Shown: positions 1-12,678 of the stretch, piece by piece
How the letters are laid out: every line of letters begins with the position of its first letter
Numbering within the stretch: position 1 is the stretch's first letter
Source: Anagrus nilaparvatae
Lineage: Eukaryota; Arthropoda; Insecta; Hymenoptera; Mymaridae
NCBI GenBank assembly: GCA_022575985.1
Contig: JAKSXM010000231.1
Coordinates: forward strand, 4,714,501-4,778,500
Length of the DNA: 64,000 bases
Direction of reading: 5' to 3'
The notes under the pieces: model-generated
What the model was told of the DNA's origin: nothing
The model's database searches: none
The model's input: only the letters and a program-made list of their open reading frames with translations
Made by a program: the position numbers and the translations under genes

Positions 1-3000
1 TTTAATTGCCACTTATGACGTTCCTGCAGAGTTTGCAGATACTCAGTGGACCATGATCGCCACCAGTCTTGTAATTTTTGCTGGATGAGCTTATACCTAT
101 TTGAAAGGGGTATATTTTGATCCAGATAATTATTCTCTGGCAAAATATTATTGTTTGATTGTGTGAGCAGGAAAGCAGGGCTAAAAATTTGTTATCAGAC
201 GGATCGTCTTTTAAAGGTATGAGTGGCCGGGAATTGAGGCAAGCCTCAATCTGCTTTAGCAGAGTATTGAACTCTTCATAAGTAAGTACATGGTTACCTA
301 CTACTCTCCAAATATGGTGTTTCACGGACTTTACCGCTGCTTCCCAGATTCCCCCAAAATGAGGCGCTCCCGGAGAGTTAAACGTCCAGTTCGTACCCTC
401 GTTGGTAAGAGAACCCACAAGTTCCTGCATATAGACAGAAGATTCCATATACATTTCTTTGAGGATTCGATCTGCGCCAACAAAGGTAGTCCCTTGGTCG
501 CTAAACAAACCGGAACATTGCCCTCGAGTTGCGGTAAATCTTCTAAAGGCAGCAATAAAATCCGGACTAGAATACCCAGTTACCAGCTCAAGATGGACGG
601 CTTTGGTGGTCATACAGACGAACACTGCTATGTAAGCCTTGTACATGGTTTTATGAGAACCGCGACCTCTATACCTTAAAATTGAGAAGGGGCCAGCATA
701 ATCTACTCCACTAAAGCGAAACGGTTTATCTGGCATGATTACCCTTGATGCGGGCAGTATTCCCATCTTTTGTATAGCGAGATTGGAACTATAACGACGA
801 CAAATATTACATTTATAGACGCAGCTTCTAACCAAATTTCTAGCTTTCACTACCCAGAATTCCTGACGCAATGTAGATAAAGTTAGCCTAACTCCTCCGT
901 GCAACATAGATTTATGACAATGCTCTACCAATAATTTTGAAAATTGACCTTGATATGGCAAGATCCATGGATGTTTTTGGTCATGATCCAACAACGACCA
1001 ATGAATCCTACCCCCTAATCTCAATAAATTTTGCTCAAGAAAAGGATCTAATCTTCTTAGATTTAAGTCTTGCATAGGTTTACCATTTTTTAGCAAAGAA
1101 ATATCGACTTCAAAATAAGCTCTCTGAATGATAAATATCCAGAGTTTTTTAGCTCGGGTGATTTCCTCAATAGACACTAACTTCGGAAAACAACAACGAT
1201 ACTTTACCAAAAACCAAGAGTTCTTAACTAAGTCAGATTGCTCTGACAAGTTCACTAATTTACTTCTAACCCTCAATAACAACTTATCTATAAAACGAAG
1301 AACATATGAGGTTATTCGAAGAAGTTTTTTCAAAGATGAGTATTTATTAATCAAATCCCAAACTTGAACTTCACAACTTTGTTTTTTAGCAACGACGTTA
1401 CAATTTATTGCTGTGACATTTACTGACTTACTTTGAAATTCCATGAAATCGTCTCCAGATTTATCCAAAGTCACACCCCCTTCCCACCAAAGAGAAAAGT
1501 CCTTTAGTTGCAAAGGTGGCGAGCCCCTAGAAATACAATCAGCTGGGTTGTCATGCGTTCGAACATGATTCCAGTAGGCCTCAGGGATTAACGCATGGAT
1601 TTTAGAACATCTGTGAGCAACATACATTTCCCATTTAGATGGGTGTTCTTTGAGCCAATAAAGTACGTCTGTAGAATCCGTGAAAAGATAAATTCTTACA
1701 GCGTCCAATCTCAGAGCTTTGAGAACCTTAACCGACAGTCTAGCTAGTAAAAGAGCCGCGTTTAATTCCAGTCTTGGTATTGTTAAAAGTGGCTTAATAG
1801 GTGCAACCTTAGATTTAGCTTGGATTAAATGAACAGAACTTACACCATTATACGTAACCTTAAGGTATGTGCAGGCAGCATAAGCAAATTTTGAGGCATC
1901 TGCAAACCCAAAAAGCTCGTATTTTGCATTAGGAACATAGTTTAACCATCTTTTGATTTTGATGTCCTTTACAGCTGATATATCATTGTGCCAATTTAAG
2001 AATTCGTCTCTCAAAGGGGGTGGTGACATTTCATCCCAGCCAATTTTCGCCAACCATAACTTCTGCATAAAAATTTTGGCAGTAATAATAACCGGAGCCA
2101 ACCAACCTAGGGGGTCAAAAAATTTGGCTATGATAGAAAGCACCTTCCTCTTTGTGAGATCACCCTCAAGTTGATCAATAACTAGATCGAAGGTAAATTC
2201 ATCAGAGTCTGGACACCAGTTTAGACCCAACAATCCGAAGCAAGAATTGGATTTGGGTGAAGCACATGCTGACCTAGGAAAATTTAGCAACTTTTCATCA
2301 TTAGCTGACCACTTATGGAGGGAGAAACCACCCACCTTGCAAATTCCCACTAAATCTTTTTGCTTATCTAAAGCTTCAGCTAATGTGTGGCCACCAGACA
2401 GTGTATCATCCATATATGTTTCCATATTAAGAATGTCCACAGCCAAAAGAAAATTTCTCCCCTCATCAATGGCTAATTGCCTAATGACTCTATTTGCTAA
2501 ATAAGGACTGCTTATCATACCATAAGTGACTGTATTAAGCGACCATACTTGAATAGGTTTGTTTTGTTCAGAACGCCACAAAATCTGCTGAAACTTTCGG
2601 TCATCCTCGTGGACTAGGATTTGCCTAAACATCTGCTCAATGTCAGATACAAAGACAAATCTATATTTCATCCAGTTGATCAATAACTCAGCTAAGTCCG
2701 GAAGTAGGTTTGGCCCACAGTGTAATAAATTATTAATTGAAACCTTATCATAGTCTCTAGCTGAACCATTGAACACTGAACGAAATTTGCCCGAAGAGCC
2801 GAGAATTCCGTGATGTGGAAGAAAATAGCAATCGATTTCTGGCAGAGGGGATTCAAGAAGCGACATATGACCTGTATCAGCATAATTTTGCATAAATGCC
2901 TTATATGCTTGAGCGAACTTTTCGTCTTTTAGAAATTTAGCTTACATCCTTTCCAAAACTCTCTTTGCATTTTGATGAGATCCTCTGAACTTCAAATTAA

Positions 3001-3730
3001 CACTATCAGGATCTTTAAAAGGTAATCTTACCACGTAACGTCCATCAAAATTGCGATAAAAAGTTTTGGAGAAGAATTCTTCACAAGCTTGTTCGTCAGG
3101 AGTGAGTAACGATTTAGAAGAAACAGCGACCTCCTCCTGCTGCCAAAATCTTTCGAAATTGAATGATAGATTCTCTTCCTCTATTTGAAGATCAGTGGCC
3201 AATAAACAATTAAAACCTTTCCCCAAACTCCCAGAAATTATCCAACCTAACTTAGAACTTGTAGCGATCGGCTGAGAGTCTGAACCTCTACGAATTGGTT
3301 CCTCAATTAATGACGAATGTACAGTTGTACTTAGCAAAACGTCAATCTGTCCTCGCTCATTAAAATGTGGGTCAGCAAGCACTAAGTCCGATAAGTAATC
3401 AAGATTTTTTATTTGGAAATTTACATTTGGTGAATATGAGGTAATTTTAGGTATAACAAACGCATCAATATTTACCACAAAATCTGAGAAAAAATGCGGC
3501 CGAATATCAATATTTACTAATTGAGTAGAAGTTAACTCACTGTTGCCCCCGACGCCAGAGATTGGTAAAAAAGTTGATACTTTTGGAATTTTTAGCTTTT
3601 TAAGCAATGACCTACTTATGAAAGAGGCTTGAGAGCATTGATCTATCAGTGCCCTAGCTAAGAAATCACAACCAAAACTATTTGATACTTTTATTACGGC
3701 TGTAGGCAACAACGAGCTATTAGCTAATTG
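1..3730 (-). pseudogene. pol: BEL/Pao pol: protease, reverse transcriptase, RNase H, integrase
   Basis: This polyprotein processes, reverse-transcribes and integrates the element. From 3712 the retropepsin-like DUF1758 domain shows ALIDQCSQASFI in place of the usual D-S/Q-G motif. After a TAA at 2944-2942 the reverse transcriptase has VSDIEQMF and the catalytic YMDD about 160 residues beyond 2893. RNase H follows (GFADASKFAYAA, then FTDSTDVLYWL). The integrase has an HHCC zinc site (HKSMLHGG...CNICRR) and D, D, E residues in GVDYAGP, SDQGTTF and FGGIWEA. Near 180-205 the frame shifts by one; the other frame carries a typical BEL integrase tail running off the window (RYKLIQQKLQDWW, LQERHKWQ). 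The TAA is probably a TTA leucine mutated. Confidence 0.9.
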
Positions 3731-3733
3731 TCA
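3725..3733 (-). promoter_or_regulatory. TGA-CAATTA, candidate leaky stop between gag and pol
   Basis: The gag stop is TGA followed directly by CAA TTA, and the same frame continues as open protease sequence. Stop-CAR-YYA is the known tobamovirus-type readthrough context. BEL/Pao elements usually have one fused gag-pol frame, so this stop could be either regulated readthrough or plain decay. The other two stops in this copy do not have the context. Confidence 0.5.
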
Positions 3734-5128
3734 TGATTGAGTGGCTAATGTTACTGTTTCTGTTACGGTAGGTTGGCTACTAGAACTAGGGTTATGTGTG
3801 TCATTGCTATCATTAGCTTTTACTGCTTTTTTATTTTTGTAACCTTTTATATGTAATGAAGTGTGATGTTTTTTATGACAAGATTGACAAGTTTTTGTTG
3901 AGTTACATTGTGTTATAAAATGTGGCCCTAAGCAATTGTAACATCTTTTTAATTTACCCACCAATTCCTCTCTCTGTTTAGGTGTTTTATTCTTATATGT
4001 AGGGCAAAAGAGAAAGAAATGATTTGCATTGCAAATAATGCATTCACTATTAGGTTTTTTAGAAATATTTGAACTATTATCCACATTAGTTTGAAAAACC
4101 TTTGCGGGCATTGTAGAGACATTAGCATTTTTGAATTTATTGTTATTTTCTGCAAATTGTTTGACATTAAAATTATTACTCGACTCTTCAATCGATTCAA
4201 ATATGCTAATTTGAGTCTCTAAAAACTCTAATATGTGTTTTAATTCAGGTGGCTCAGAACAAGACCTAACCGGACCAGCATCATCATTTTGTACGGTAGC
4301 AGCAAACCTATTAAAATAATTACTATAAAAAATTTCCCACTGCCTTCTAGTATCCTGATCTAATAAAGATAGTACATGATAGACTAATAAATCGTCCCAT
4401 TGATCAACTGGCCTATTCAAACCCTTTAAAGCAGACAAAGGGGTATTAATTCCAGTAAGGATCTTTTTTAATTCTGTTGCTGAGGATTTACTAATAGGTT
4501 TTAGGGAATAAATAGAAGAAATATGAGCATGTACTAAACGCTTTTTTATCTCATATTTTTCCTTTAGTTTGTCCCAAATAATTTTAAAATTAGCCTCTGT
4601 AGGCTGATATGAAGTGACTAACTTCTTAGCGTCACCCTCAACAACAGATATGAGTTGATGCAACTTTGCAATGTCTGAATAATTCGGTTTGTTAATTACC
4701 GAAGATGTGAACATGTCACGAAACGATTCCCAACATGTAAAATCCCCATTAAAATGAGGAATGCTTAACGGAGGCAACCTTTCACCATCTAACGTAACAA
4801 ATTGTCTAACTGGGGGGTGAGTATTATCATTACGTGATTCTATTTGGGAATCTAAATAAGCTTGAAGTTTTGACAAATTTTTTATGTATGCTTGCTCATA
4901 CGCCAGGAAGAGATTATCCTTTACATAAGGTTGAACCTTAAGAGTCTCATAATCCTCATGGTTAATTAGCTGCATGTGATTGCTTTCAAATTTTTCCTAC
5001 GTTTTTTCAAGGGAATTCATCCTGATTTTACAAGACGAGATGGACATGCTGTCACCTTCTTTTTCAAAATAGGCAAACGCATTGTTAATACGTGTGAACA
5101 TACTCACTTGTTGATTAATAATATCCAT
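3731..5128 (-). pseudogene. gag: BEL/Pao gag (DUF1759 plus zinc knuckles), one internal stop
   Basis: Gag packages retrotransposon RNA into cytoplasmic particles. I place the start at the ATG at 5128-5126, which is in frame with the downstream ATG at 4975 and adds the missing N-terminus. A TAG at 4999-4997 interrupts residue 44, where the family usually has tryptophan, so TGG to TAG is the likely change. The middle, around IPHFNGDFTCWESFRDMF and the leucine-rich block after it, matches DUF1759. The C-terminus carries CX2CX4HX4C knuckles (CIICNANHFFLFC and CYNCLGPHFITQC) followed by a third CxxC...H group. It ends in TGA at 3733-3731, with the same frame continuing into the protease. Confidence 0.88.
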
Positions 5129-7412
5129 GATTAATAATGTTTATCCGATGCAAAAAAGGAGTAGATATTATACTTGAGTAAAAAGAAAAAAAAATATTTG
5201 CAATTTAAAATATTTACAATTGTGCCATTGTTCACTAGCATCTGCAAATCTCAGGGAATAATTGACAATTATACATAATACAAACGATACGTTTTTAAAT
5301 AAAAAATTCAAACCGTTGTATTTTTAAAGTATAACTTAAAATATCAAATTCAATATGTAAATTCTAGAAATTACCAGCCCAAACTGAAAGATTTATACAA
5401 AAATAAAGAAAAATTTATACTTAAGGTAACAAAAAAAAAATAATTTAAGTTTAATCAAAAGTATTATGAAAAAATTAAAAAGAAAATCTTTCAAATTGTG
5501 CTAGAGAATTTTTAATGTGGCATTTTTCCCCATTGATTCAGTGAATCACCTCTATAAAATTAATTGGGTTATAATATAAAAAATATTTCGAAAGAAAGTT
5601 TATTAATCGTAAGACACAATGTATTTCGCAAAGGTCCCGAAGCCGGATAAAATCATCACCCCCAACTCTGGATCAACCACTTCAATTTGATAAAAAGGAA
5701 ATAATATTTTATAATGACTATAGTTTGATAATTGGGTGACCAATAATACATAAAAGCTCTGATACGCAGTGAAATTTTAAAAATCAAAAAGAATTACATT
5801 TTATTTCACTATTTTTATTTCACTTGCACGTATTTTTTTTTCATTTGATAGCAACTTCAAAGCAAAATTAATTAACAATTTTTATCAATTTATTAAAAAG
5901 AAAATGTTTTGACTGGATTAAATATCATGGATAAAAGTTTAAATAATTTATAGTTTAATAGCTAATCATCAATTTTTACAAGATTATAAAGCAAACACAA
6001 AATAACATACACGCTCCTCTGAAAATTGTTACACATTAATACAATATAATTTTATAAATGTTGTATTGAGAAAAAGTGAAATTAATAAGAGAATTCTATT
6101 ATCAATATCTTTTAAAAAATTTAATCTAGTAAATAGTTAAGCATAAAAAATATCATTTAAAAAATTTTCTAATTTTAAATTACAATTTTTTTGACCAATA
6201 AAAATCGAGATTTTTTATCAAATAAGATATCAAGAAAAGATTTTTTAATTTTAATTTTAAATGATTATCAAAAGATTAATTTCCAAAAAATATTTACAAC
6301 ATTAGACTGAATACGCTACAATACAACAACTTTGTAACTGATTAATAAAGAATATATATATTTAATGAATAAATAATATTTTAAAATACAATAAACAAAA
6401 CCTTATTTTGAATGACAGAAAGCGCTTCTTGTTGACCACCATGTGACTAGCAGAAGAGAGAAACCTTCTAAATGTGAGTTTTTGATCTCCCCTCCATTAT
6501 GATGACGAAAAAAAAGTAGGTTACGACTTCGTGCCACTTCGTAGAAGATCGTGCCGAATCGTGCTTTTGAAAAAAGTAGAGAAACAGGAGACCACTTCGT
6601 ACCGCTCCGCTAGGATTCGTGTCGAGTCGTGTGTTTTTCTCTTCTCTTCATCATGCGATAGCCATTTTGTTTCCGTTGATAAAAAGAGGGGCGGTAATAA
6701 AACGCGCCAAAAAATATTAATGACTTTTTCCTTTTTAGCGGCAAAACTTCTATAGCGTCCTTTTCTTTTTTCACTTAAAAAGGATCTGCACTCCTTTATA
6801 TCTTTTAAATAGAGAGAATTTCCACTTGCTCCCTTTTTTAAAATTTAGAGATGACAAAAAATTTTTTGCTTTTTTTTGCTCTCTTTTGCTAACACAAAGT
6901 AACGGCAACCACTTTTAATTTAAACAATTAAATTTTTCTTTATTTTAATATTATTTTTTTTTAAACACTGCACCATTACCATTTTGCTAAAAATCCACCT
7001 ACACACATTAAATAATATTCAACACGTGGCTGTTAATGAAAAAATTTTCACTTTTCTTGTGCGTGGAGTTCAATTTCACTTAAAACGATGCACTCGGGAT
7101 GCCAAAAATGTGGTGGTTGATGGATAGATAAGGAAAATGGTGGTGTATAAATAAATATAAGTAATATTTAGAACTATGTACTTTTATTGTAATGCAAGCC
7201 GATGTAGCATCGGTAGTGGTTGCCGGAGCACTGAATTTATGCTCCGCAACAGTAATACTTCTTCAGAGGGCGCCTCTCATACTTTACACACACCCACACA
7301 CACACGATATATTATATACACAACAATTTATAAAAATTTTGAGCAATTTCCTAAATATTATTTTTTTTTTTAATAATAGTAAAAAGTTAGATTATTTAAT
7401 TTTATTTTTCAG
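5129..7412. other. AT-rich non-coding stretch including the presumed BEL leader and 5' LTR
   Basis: No supportable gene. The part next to 5128 should hold the BEL leader and 5' LTR, but no boundaries are visible. At 6520-6645 two degenerate copies of a phrase built on cacttcgta...cgtg stand out as less AT-rich. A (CA)n-type tract lies at 7285-7305. Short open frames at 6531-6755 and 7176-7416 have no recognisable domains. Confidence 0.5.
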
Positions 7413-7666
7413 CTAATAAGATAGAAGCAGTGTGGGAAAATATAAAGAAAGCGTACATGAAAAACTATAAACAAACTAAAGGAAATCCAACATATTGCTA
7501 TTCAGATAAATTAAGGTATTTGGACATCGTACCTGAAAAGAAAGAAGAACGTTCCAGGAACAAGAAAATGAATAAAAGTTGGCGGGCAGTTCAAGAAAGA
7601 TTGGACATTGATATGGAATGGGCTGATGGCATAATGAATCCGAACATTATAACAAATCAAAATTAA
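7413..7666 (+). CDS. Terminal coding exon of an unrecognised protein, possibly MADF/SANT-like
   Basis: A good splice acceptor (tttatttttcag) ends at 7412, and the exon reads openly to TAA at 7664-7666, entered with two bases of a split codon. The protein begins NKIEAVWENIKKAYMKNY and has YCYSDKLRYLD a little later, the pattern of aromatic and basic residues seen in MADF/Myb-SANT-like DNA-binding domains; that resemblance is weak. The rest is charged (KKEERSRNKKMNKSW). No upstream exon was found. A run of 23 A begins about 100 bp past the stop (7764-7786), so a retroposed copy is possible. Confidence 0.4.
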
Positions 7667-10600
7667 TTAATCTTTTTTTTTGGCTTAAACAGTTTTCGTA
7701 ATATTAAGCAAAAATTTATTCAAAGTTAAACAATTAAAAATTTTTTTTTTCCAAAAAGTTAATAAAAAAAAAAAAAAAAAAAAAAATGTAAATTAAAAAA
7801 AATGTAAATTAAAAAAAATATAACGTATTACAATAAAAATGATTTATCGAAAAAATAACTTTTTTATAATTATATTTTTAACTAAATAAACAAAAAAAAT
7901 ATTAAAAATAAAATTTTTTTTTGTTGACAAAATATTTTGAAAACTATAAGAAGTATAAAAATCTATTCATCAAAAGAGGCGTATTGATCGTGCTTTAAAA
8001 AAAATTAACTCTGTAGGGTGCAACGGGCTATCGGATATTATTATACCTGATACTGATTAAAATATTTTCTATACCTATTTTTTTGGTTTTTCCAAAAAAA
8101 AAAAATGAAAAAAATTTAATAATTAAGAAAAATATATCAAGTCACATTAAAAATAATTTATCGAAAAAACAAGTTTTTTCAAAAAAAAATTCTTTTTTTG
8201 ACGCGCTTTTAGAAAAATTTACTCGGCAGGGTGCAACAAGACCGAGAACCGGGCGATTAAAAATTATTTAAATAACTTTATAATACCTCATATTTTTTTT
8301 ACCAAAATATTTTGGTATTATCTAACGCCAAAGACATAGTGTCTTTGTCTAATGCATGCTTATTTGACTCAAGATTTTTTTTTTACATAAAAGAATTTAT
8401 AATGTAATAGATGTTGTCAAACTACCTATTTTAACATAATTTGTTTATTTATTTAGGATATTAGTTTTTAAAAGATATAGGTAACCTCTTGTAATTCAAT
8501 AACTTCTAATAACTTGAGAAAAACTTTATAAATTTTAAAATAAGAATTTTATTATAATAATCAACATTCTTCTTTTAAAAACTTATCTTTTAAAACGATT
8601 TGCCTTTTATTAATTGATTTTCATTAACTATTCAATTTTTTTTCCTTGCAAATCAAAAAACGCAAAAAAAGCCCGCTAAAATTTATGACTACATTTAAAC
8701 ATAGAAGTGAAATTTGTGAACTATAATTCAAAATTAACCTATTATTTAAAACTTACAATTATAATATTTCAGGGTGGTCACAGGACTGAAATATTATAAT
8801 TGTAAGTTTTATAATAAGTTAATTTTGAATTAATGTTAACAAATTTTATTATTGTTTAAATAAAGTAAAGTAAAATAAACTTTTATAATGTGTACATATT
8901 TTTTCCTTTTTTAAAGAATTTTATTTAACTTGCTTCAGGACTTTTTGTACATAGTCAAAATTTGTAATGCTCATTATGCTTGCTCAATTAAAATTTAAAA
9001 ATTCTAGCAAAAAATTTATATCCATAAAATTTATTTTCATGACATAGTATTTAATATTAAATCAAGTATTTTTATTTTAAAATTCAACTGAAAATTTTAA
9101 TGAATTTAATAATTTATGTTACATAAAAAAAAAAAATATTTTAAAATAAATTTCAAAATATTTTGTCTAAAATAAGGTACATAAACTGGTCAGGTATTGA
9201 ATTTTTATCTTTGTCTGTTGAAAAATAAAAATTACCAAAATTATTTTATTTTTATCTTACACCTGGACCCCACGTGTTGAGTTTTAAAAGAAAATTTATA
9301 ATATTAAGAAAATGTCCATTTAAGATTAAAAATAATCATACCTAATACCGGTTTACGTAACTAAAAGATAAAAATATATAATTGTGTTACCAAGTCAAAA
9401 ACATTAAAGTGGATGAAATTTTATTATTAAAATTATTCATGCTAAAGATTTATTTTCTGTAAAAGGTCAGTTTTTATTTTTCTGTATTGTTGTAATAAAA
9501 AAAATTGACAAATTTTTAATTTATCTTTTGTGTAATGAAGTAACAATTTAGTTTTTTACTGCTTGAATTTTAAAGTGACTTGCTAAAAAATTCAAGCATT
9601 TCATGCTTAAAGTATATACGGTGAGGTTGCTGCAATTGAAATTTTAAGTAATGCAAACAGATGCTTTAGACCACTAAATATCACTTCAAAAAAATAAAAT
9701 TTTTCTTTTTTTTTACATCTGTGACCTCTAAATAACCGAAGTAAACCTATAGGTTTTAAAATTTCTCTTTTTCAAAAATGACCAAAACCACAAAAAATGG
9801 CTGCCAAAAATCGAGATTTTGCTTTAGGAGGCTAAAAGTTTGGCAAGGGACCAATTTTTTGTAGGACTTTCAGGGGAAAATAATTTGGAGCAGTTTCGAA
9901 GCCCCGACCATTAATTTCACACTCACTTAATTTAAATTTATCCCAAAAACAATCACGAAAATTACATTTATTTATAAATATCAATATATTTTGATAGCAA
10001 AATACAAATTTTTTAAAATTTGCTCGAGATTTTAAAATTAAAATAATAATATAATTAATTGTAGTAAAAAATTTCAAAATAAAACCCAGAGTTTAATTCT
10101 TTTACAATATGATAAAACCTAAAGAAATCCCGTAAGAGCAACAAAGAGAAAGAATTTTAAAAGTAATGTATCTCTCTTGCTCCCATGAAGTAAGATACGT
10201 GTTAAAAAAAAATTTAGAAAATGCACCCTGAAGTACCCTGATATAAATGAAGGATCTAAATACTAGCCCTATATCATTTGTGCGGGCGCGCTGTAACAGT
10301 AACGTTGACTTGCTGATGTATCGATTTTTTAATAATAAAATAATAAAAAGTTATTGCAACAAATTTTTCATGTAAATAATTTCAAATTTGATAGTTTCAT
10401 TCAATTAAATAATACAATAAAATATAGATTAATTTTACAGGATCTATTTCATTTTAAGTAAGTTTTATTTAATTTTAATTAAATTTATTATTTTACTAAA
10501 CATACATTTTTTAAAATATAAATATAAATTTAGACGCTAAATTTATCAAATAAATTAAAAAAAAATTTTTCTGCATAATTTGAAACTACATAATTTTTTA

Positions 10601-11034
10601 ACATTGAAATTAATTATAATTTATACTACTAGAAATCTTGGTTTATAATAAGTTTTAACTAATACAAATGGTCTTATGCAAATAAAACCAAAATTTCTAA
10701 AAATGAAAAAATTTTTAAACTCACTTTTACTCACATTTATATCGGGTTTTTTGGGCCCTGTGACCCGGTAAACCAGTATTGATATAAGTTTATAGTTTTT
10801 TAAAACTTTTTTCGGTACCAAATAACAAAAATTTTGATAAAACAAAAATCTGACAATTTTACTGATACCACCGTGTATTTTTGCTTTTTAAATGCTACTG
10901 CGCGTCCCGCGCATAATGATTTTAAACTTTCAACCTTAATTATTTTCTTAAATACCAAAATTTATTTTTACTTTAATTTTTTTAGAATAGGAATTGTAAA
11001 AATTATTATCAATGATATCCCGCATGATAATATG
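7667..11034. other. Long AT-rich intergenic stretch
   Basis: No gene is supported. It holds the A23 tract at 7764-7786, two partial copies of a phrase around gggtgcaac (near 8016 and 8229), a strong palindrome at 8725-8831, and long A/T runs. Open frames at 9832-10077 and 10621-11139 are low-complexity and show no domain. Confidence 0.5.
8725..8831. repeat. Near-perfect palindrome with 13-nt loop
   Basis: Arms of about 47 nt at 8725-8772 and 8786-8831 are reverse complements with few mismatches, joined by ggtggtcacagga. Transcription of either strand would give a long stem. No coding content. Confidence 0.8.
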
Positions 11035-12258
11035 CACACTGAAAAAATAAATATTGTCCAGCTATTTACTTTCACGATAGTAAATTTACTTTATTTATTC
11101 TATATTTATTATCATTTATACATTTCAAATTCACTATAATTTTTACGCGTAAAATTTATTATTACTTTTATCTAACAGCAGTTTAGGGTTTGAGGAAAGG
11201 TATTTTTCATTATAAATGCTGACCCTTATTCTATTAAATGTCAGGAGCTTCATCGTAATTTGCAATTAGTATAAAGTTTAAGAAAATATTACTGAAAAAA
11301 TGATCATTATAGGTTTATGTATAATTATTATTTTTTAATTATTCTTATCATTATCATTTATATCAATGATTTAGAATAGATTATTTGAAAAAAAATTATA
11401 CGTTTTTTTACGATAAAAAATTATAGCGAATTTGAAATGTAATTAGTTCCACATAGAGGAACCATTGTGATAGGTGAAATTTTGATTTTCGATTATTTGG
11501 CATATAGTAAGCACGTTTTGAGACCCCAGGAAGCTAAAAAACCGACTTTTAAGAAAAACCGGAATATGTGTGTATATGTGTATGCATGTGGATAACCGGT
11601 GATATTTCACAACCATTATGGTATTAAGACCTAATTTTTTTTTTCAAAAACTTTTTCACCAAAAAAGCTGGAGGTACTTTTTTTATTTTTTTTTAATAGA
11701 TGTAATGCTTCATTTATTTCCATGAAAGTACTTATACGTATCTTTTTCTATTATAGTATTTATAGTATTAATTTTAGAAACATCGTTTTTATTCAATATC
11801 TCAAATCTGATAATTAATTTTTTGAAAATTTTTATATTAAAATTTTAGCCAATAAAAAATACTAAAAACAATAATTTATTTTTTCTAATTGTACATAGTG
11901 CGTCATTCTATTCTATGAAAGTTTTATAATATCTAGAAATATCGTTTATATTTGATTTTTTAGATCTGATACCTAATTTAAAAAAAAAATTTTTTCTAAA
12001 AATTTTTTGCACTATTAAATAAACAAATCAAATTTTTTTTTTTTTATGTAAAAGACCCAATTTTTTACATGAGATTTTAAAATGACAATATCGAGGAAGA
12101 GATCATTTTTAGTTTTTCTTATGACATTATACTTTGTTAGGTAAAATATACCAATAAGAACATTTTGTTTTTGCTAATGAGGAACCATAGTGCCAATTAC
12201 TTGGCAGCGTTTTTACTGTCGTGATAGTAAATTGCTGGACAATATTTTTTGCAGTGTA
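11035..12258. mobile_element. Non-autonomous TIR element, about 1.2 kb
   Basis: Inward-facing ends share CACTG(A/C)AAAAAA followed by TATTGTCCAGC and an (A/T)TTTACT(T/A)TCACGA block for about 50 bp (left 11035-11086, right 12208-12258). The interior has no transposase. No clear target duplication could be seen, so the exact ends may be off by a few bases and the superfamily is not assigned. Confidence 0.6.
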
Positions 12259-12430
12259 TAAAAAGAAATGGATATTATTTTAAAATTCTTTATTTAAATT
12301 TAAAATATTATTAATAATGTAACTACCACCAGTAGCTTGGAAAATTTTATGTGATTTTTTAAGTGATTAAAAAAATTTTTTGGTTAATGAAAAAATTTGT
12401 AATATGTAAAAAAATTAATTACGCTGTAAA

Positions 12431-12543
12431 AAAATTTTCCCATTTTGAAAACCTGGTGAAAAATGATAAAATTTTCAACATTTTTTTTATAAATCTTGAA
12501 TATTTTACCATTTTTCACCAAGTTTTCAACATGGGGAAATTTT
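12431..12543. repeat. Inverted repeat, 48-bp arms, upstream of transposase gene
   Basis: Arms 12431-12478 and 12496-12543 are reverse complements at roughly 90 percent, spaced by 17 nt. It lies 136 bp before the transposase start codon and could fold in the 5' leader or be part of the transposon end. Confidence 0.65.
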
Positions 12544-12678
12544 GTAAATTATAAGAAAAATTTAATGATTTACATGCGTTGCGATAAAAAGAAAGTTTTT
12601 AATTCCGATACGGGATTCAATGTTCTTTTTTTAGTCGCTAGTTTCCAGAATTTGATATCAAGTTCTATTTACAGCACA

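Larger units (their letters stand above)
1..5128 (-). mobile_element. BEL/Pao LTR retrotransposon, internal region, left end off window
   Basis: Gag, aspartic protease, reverse transcriptase, RNase H and integrase follow one another on the minus strand, all in one reading frame from the ATG at 5128 down to about 200. That order and the protease and gag types (DUF1758, DUF1759) are diagnostic of BEL/Pao. The 3' end and 3' LTR lie beyond position 1. The 5' LTR should lie above 5128 but cannot be bounded without its mate. Only three in-frame stops and one frameshift break about 5 kb of coding sequence, so the copy is fairly young. Confidence 0.93.

Noticed and set aside
290..2504. Several plus-strand open frames across the BEL region
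   Set aside because: They are antisense to the retrotransposon polyprotein and show no domains of their own.
5200..5260. A TGGCACAATTG stretch on the minus strand as the BEL primer-binding site
   Set aside because: TGG start fits, but I could not match it to a tRNA 3' end, and the LTR border is unknown.
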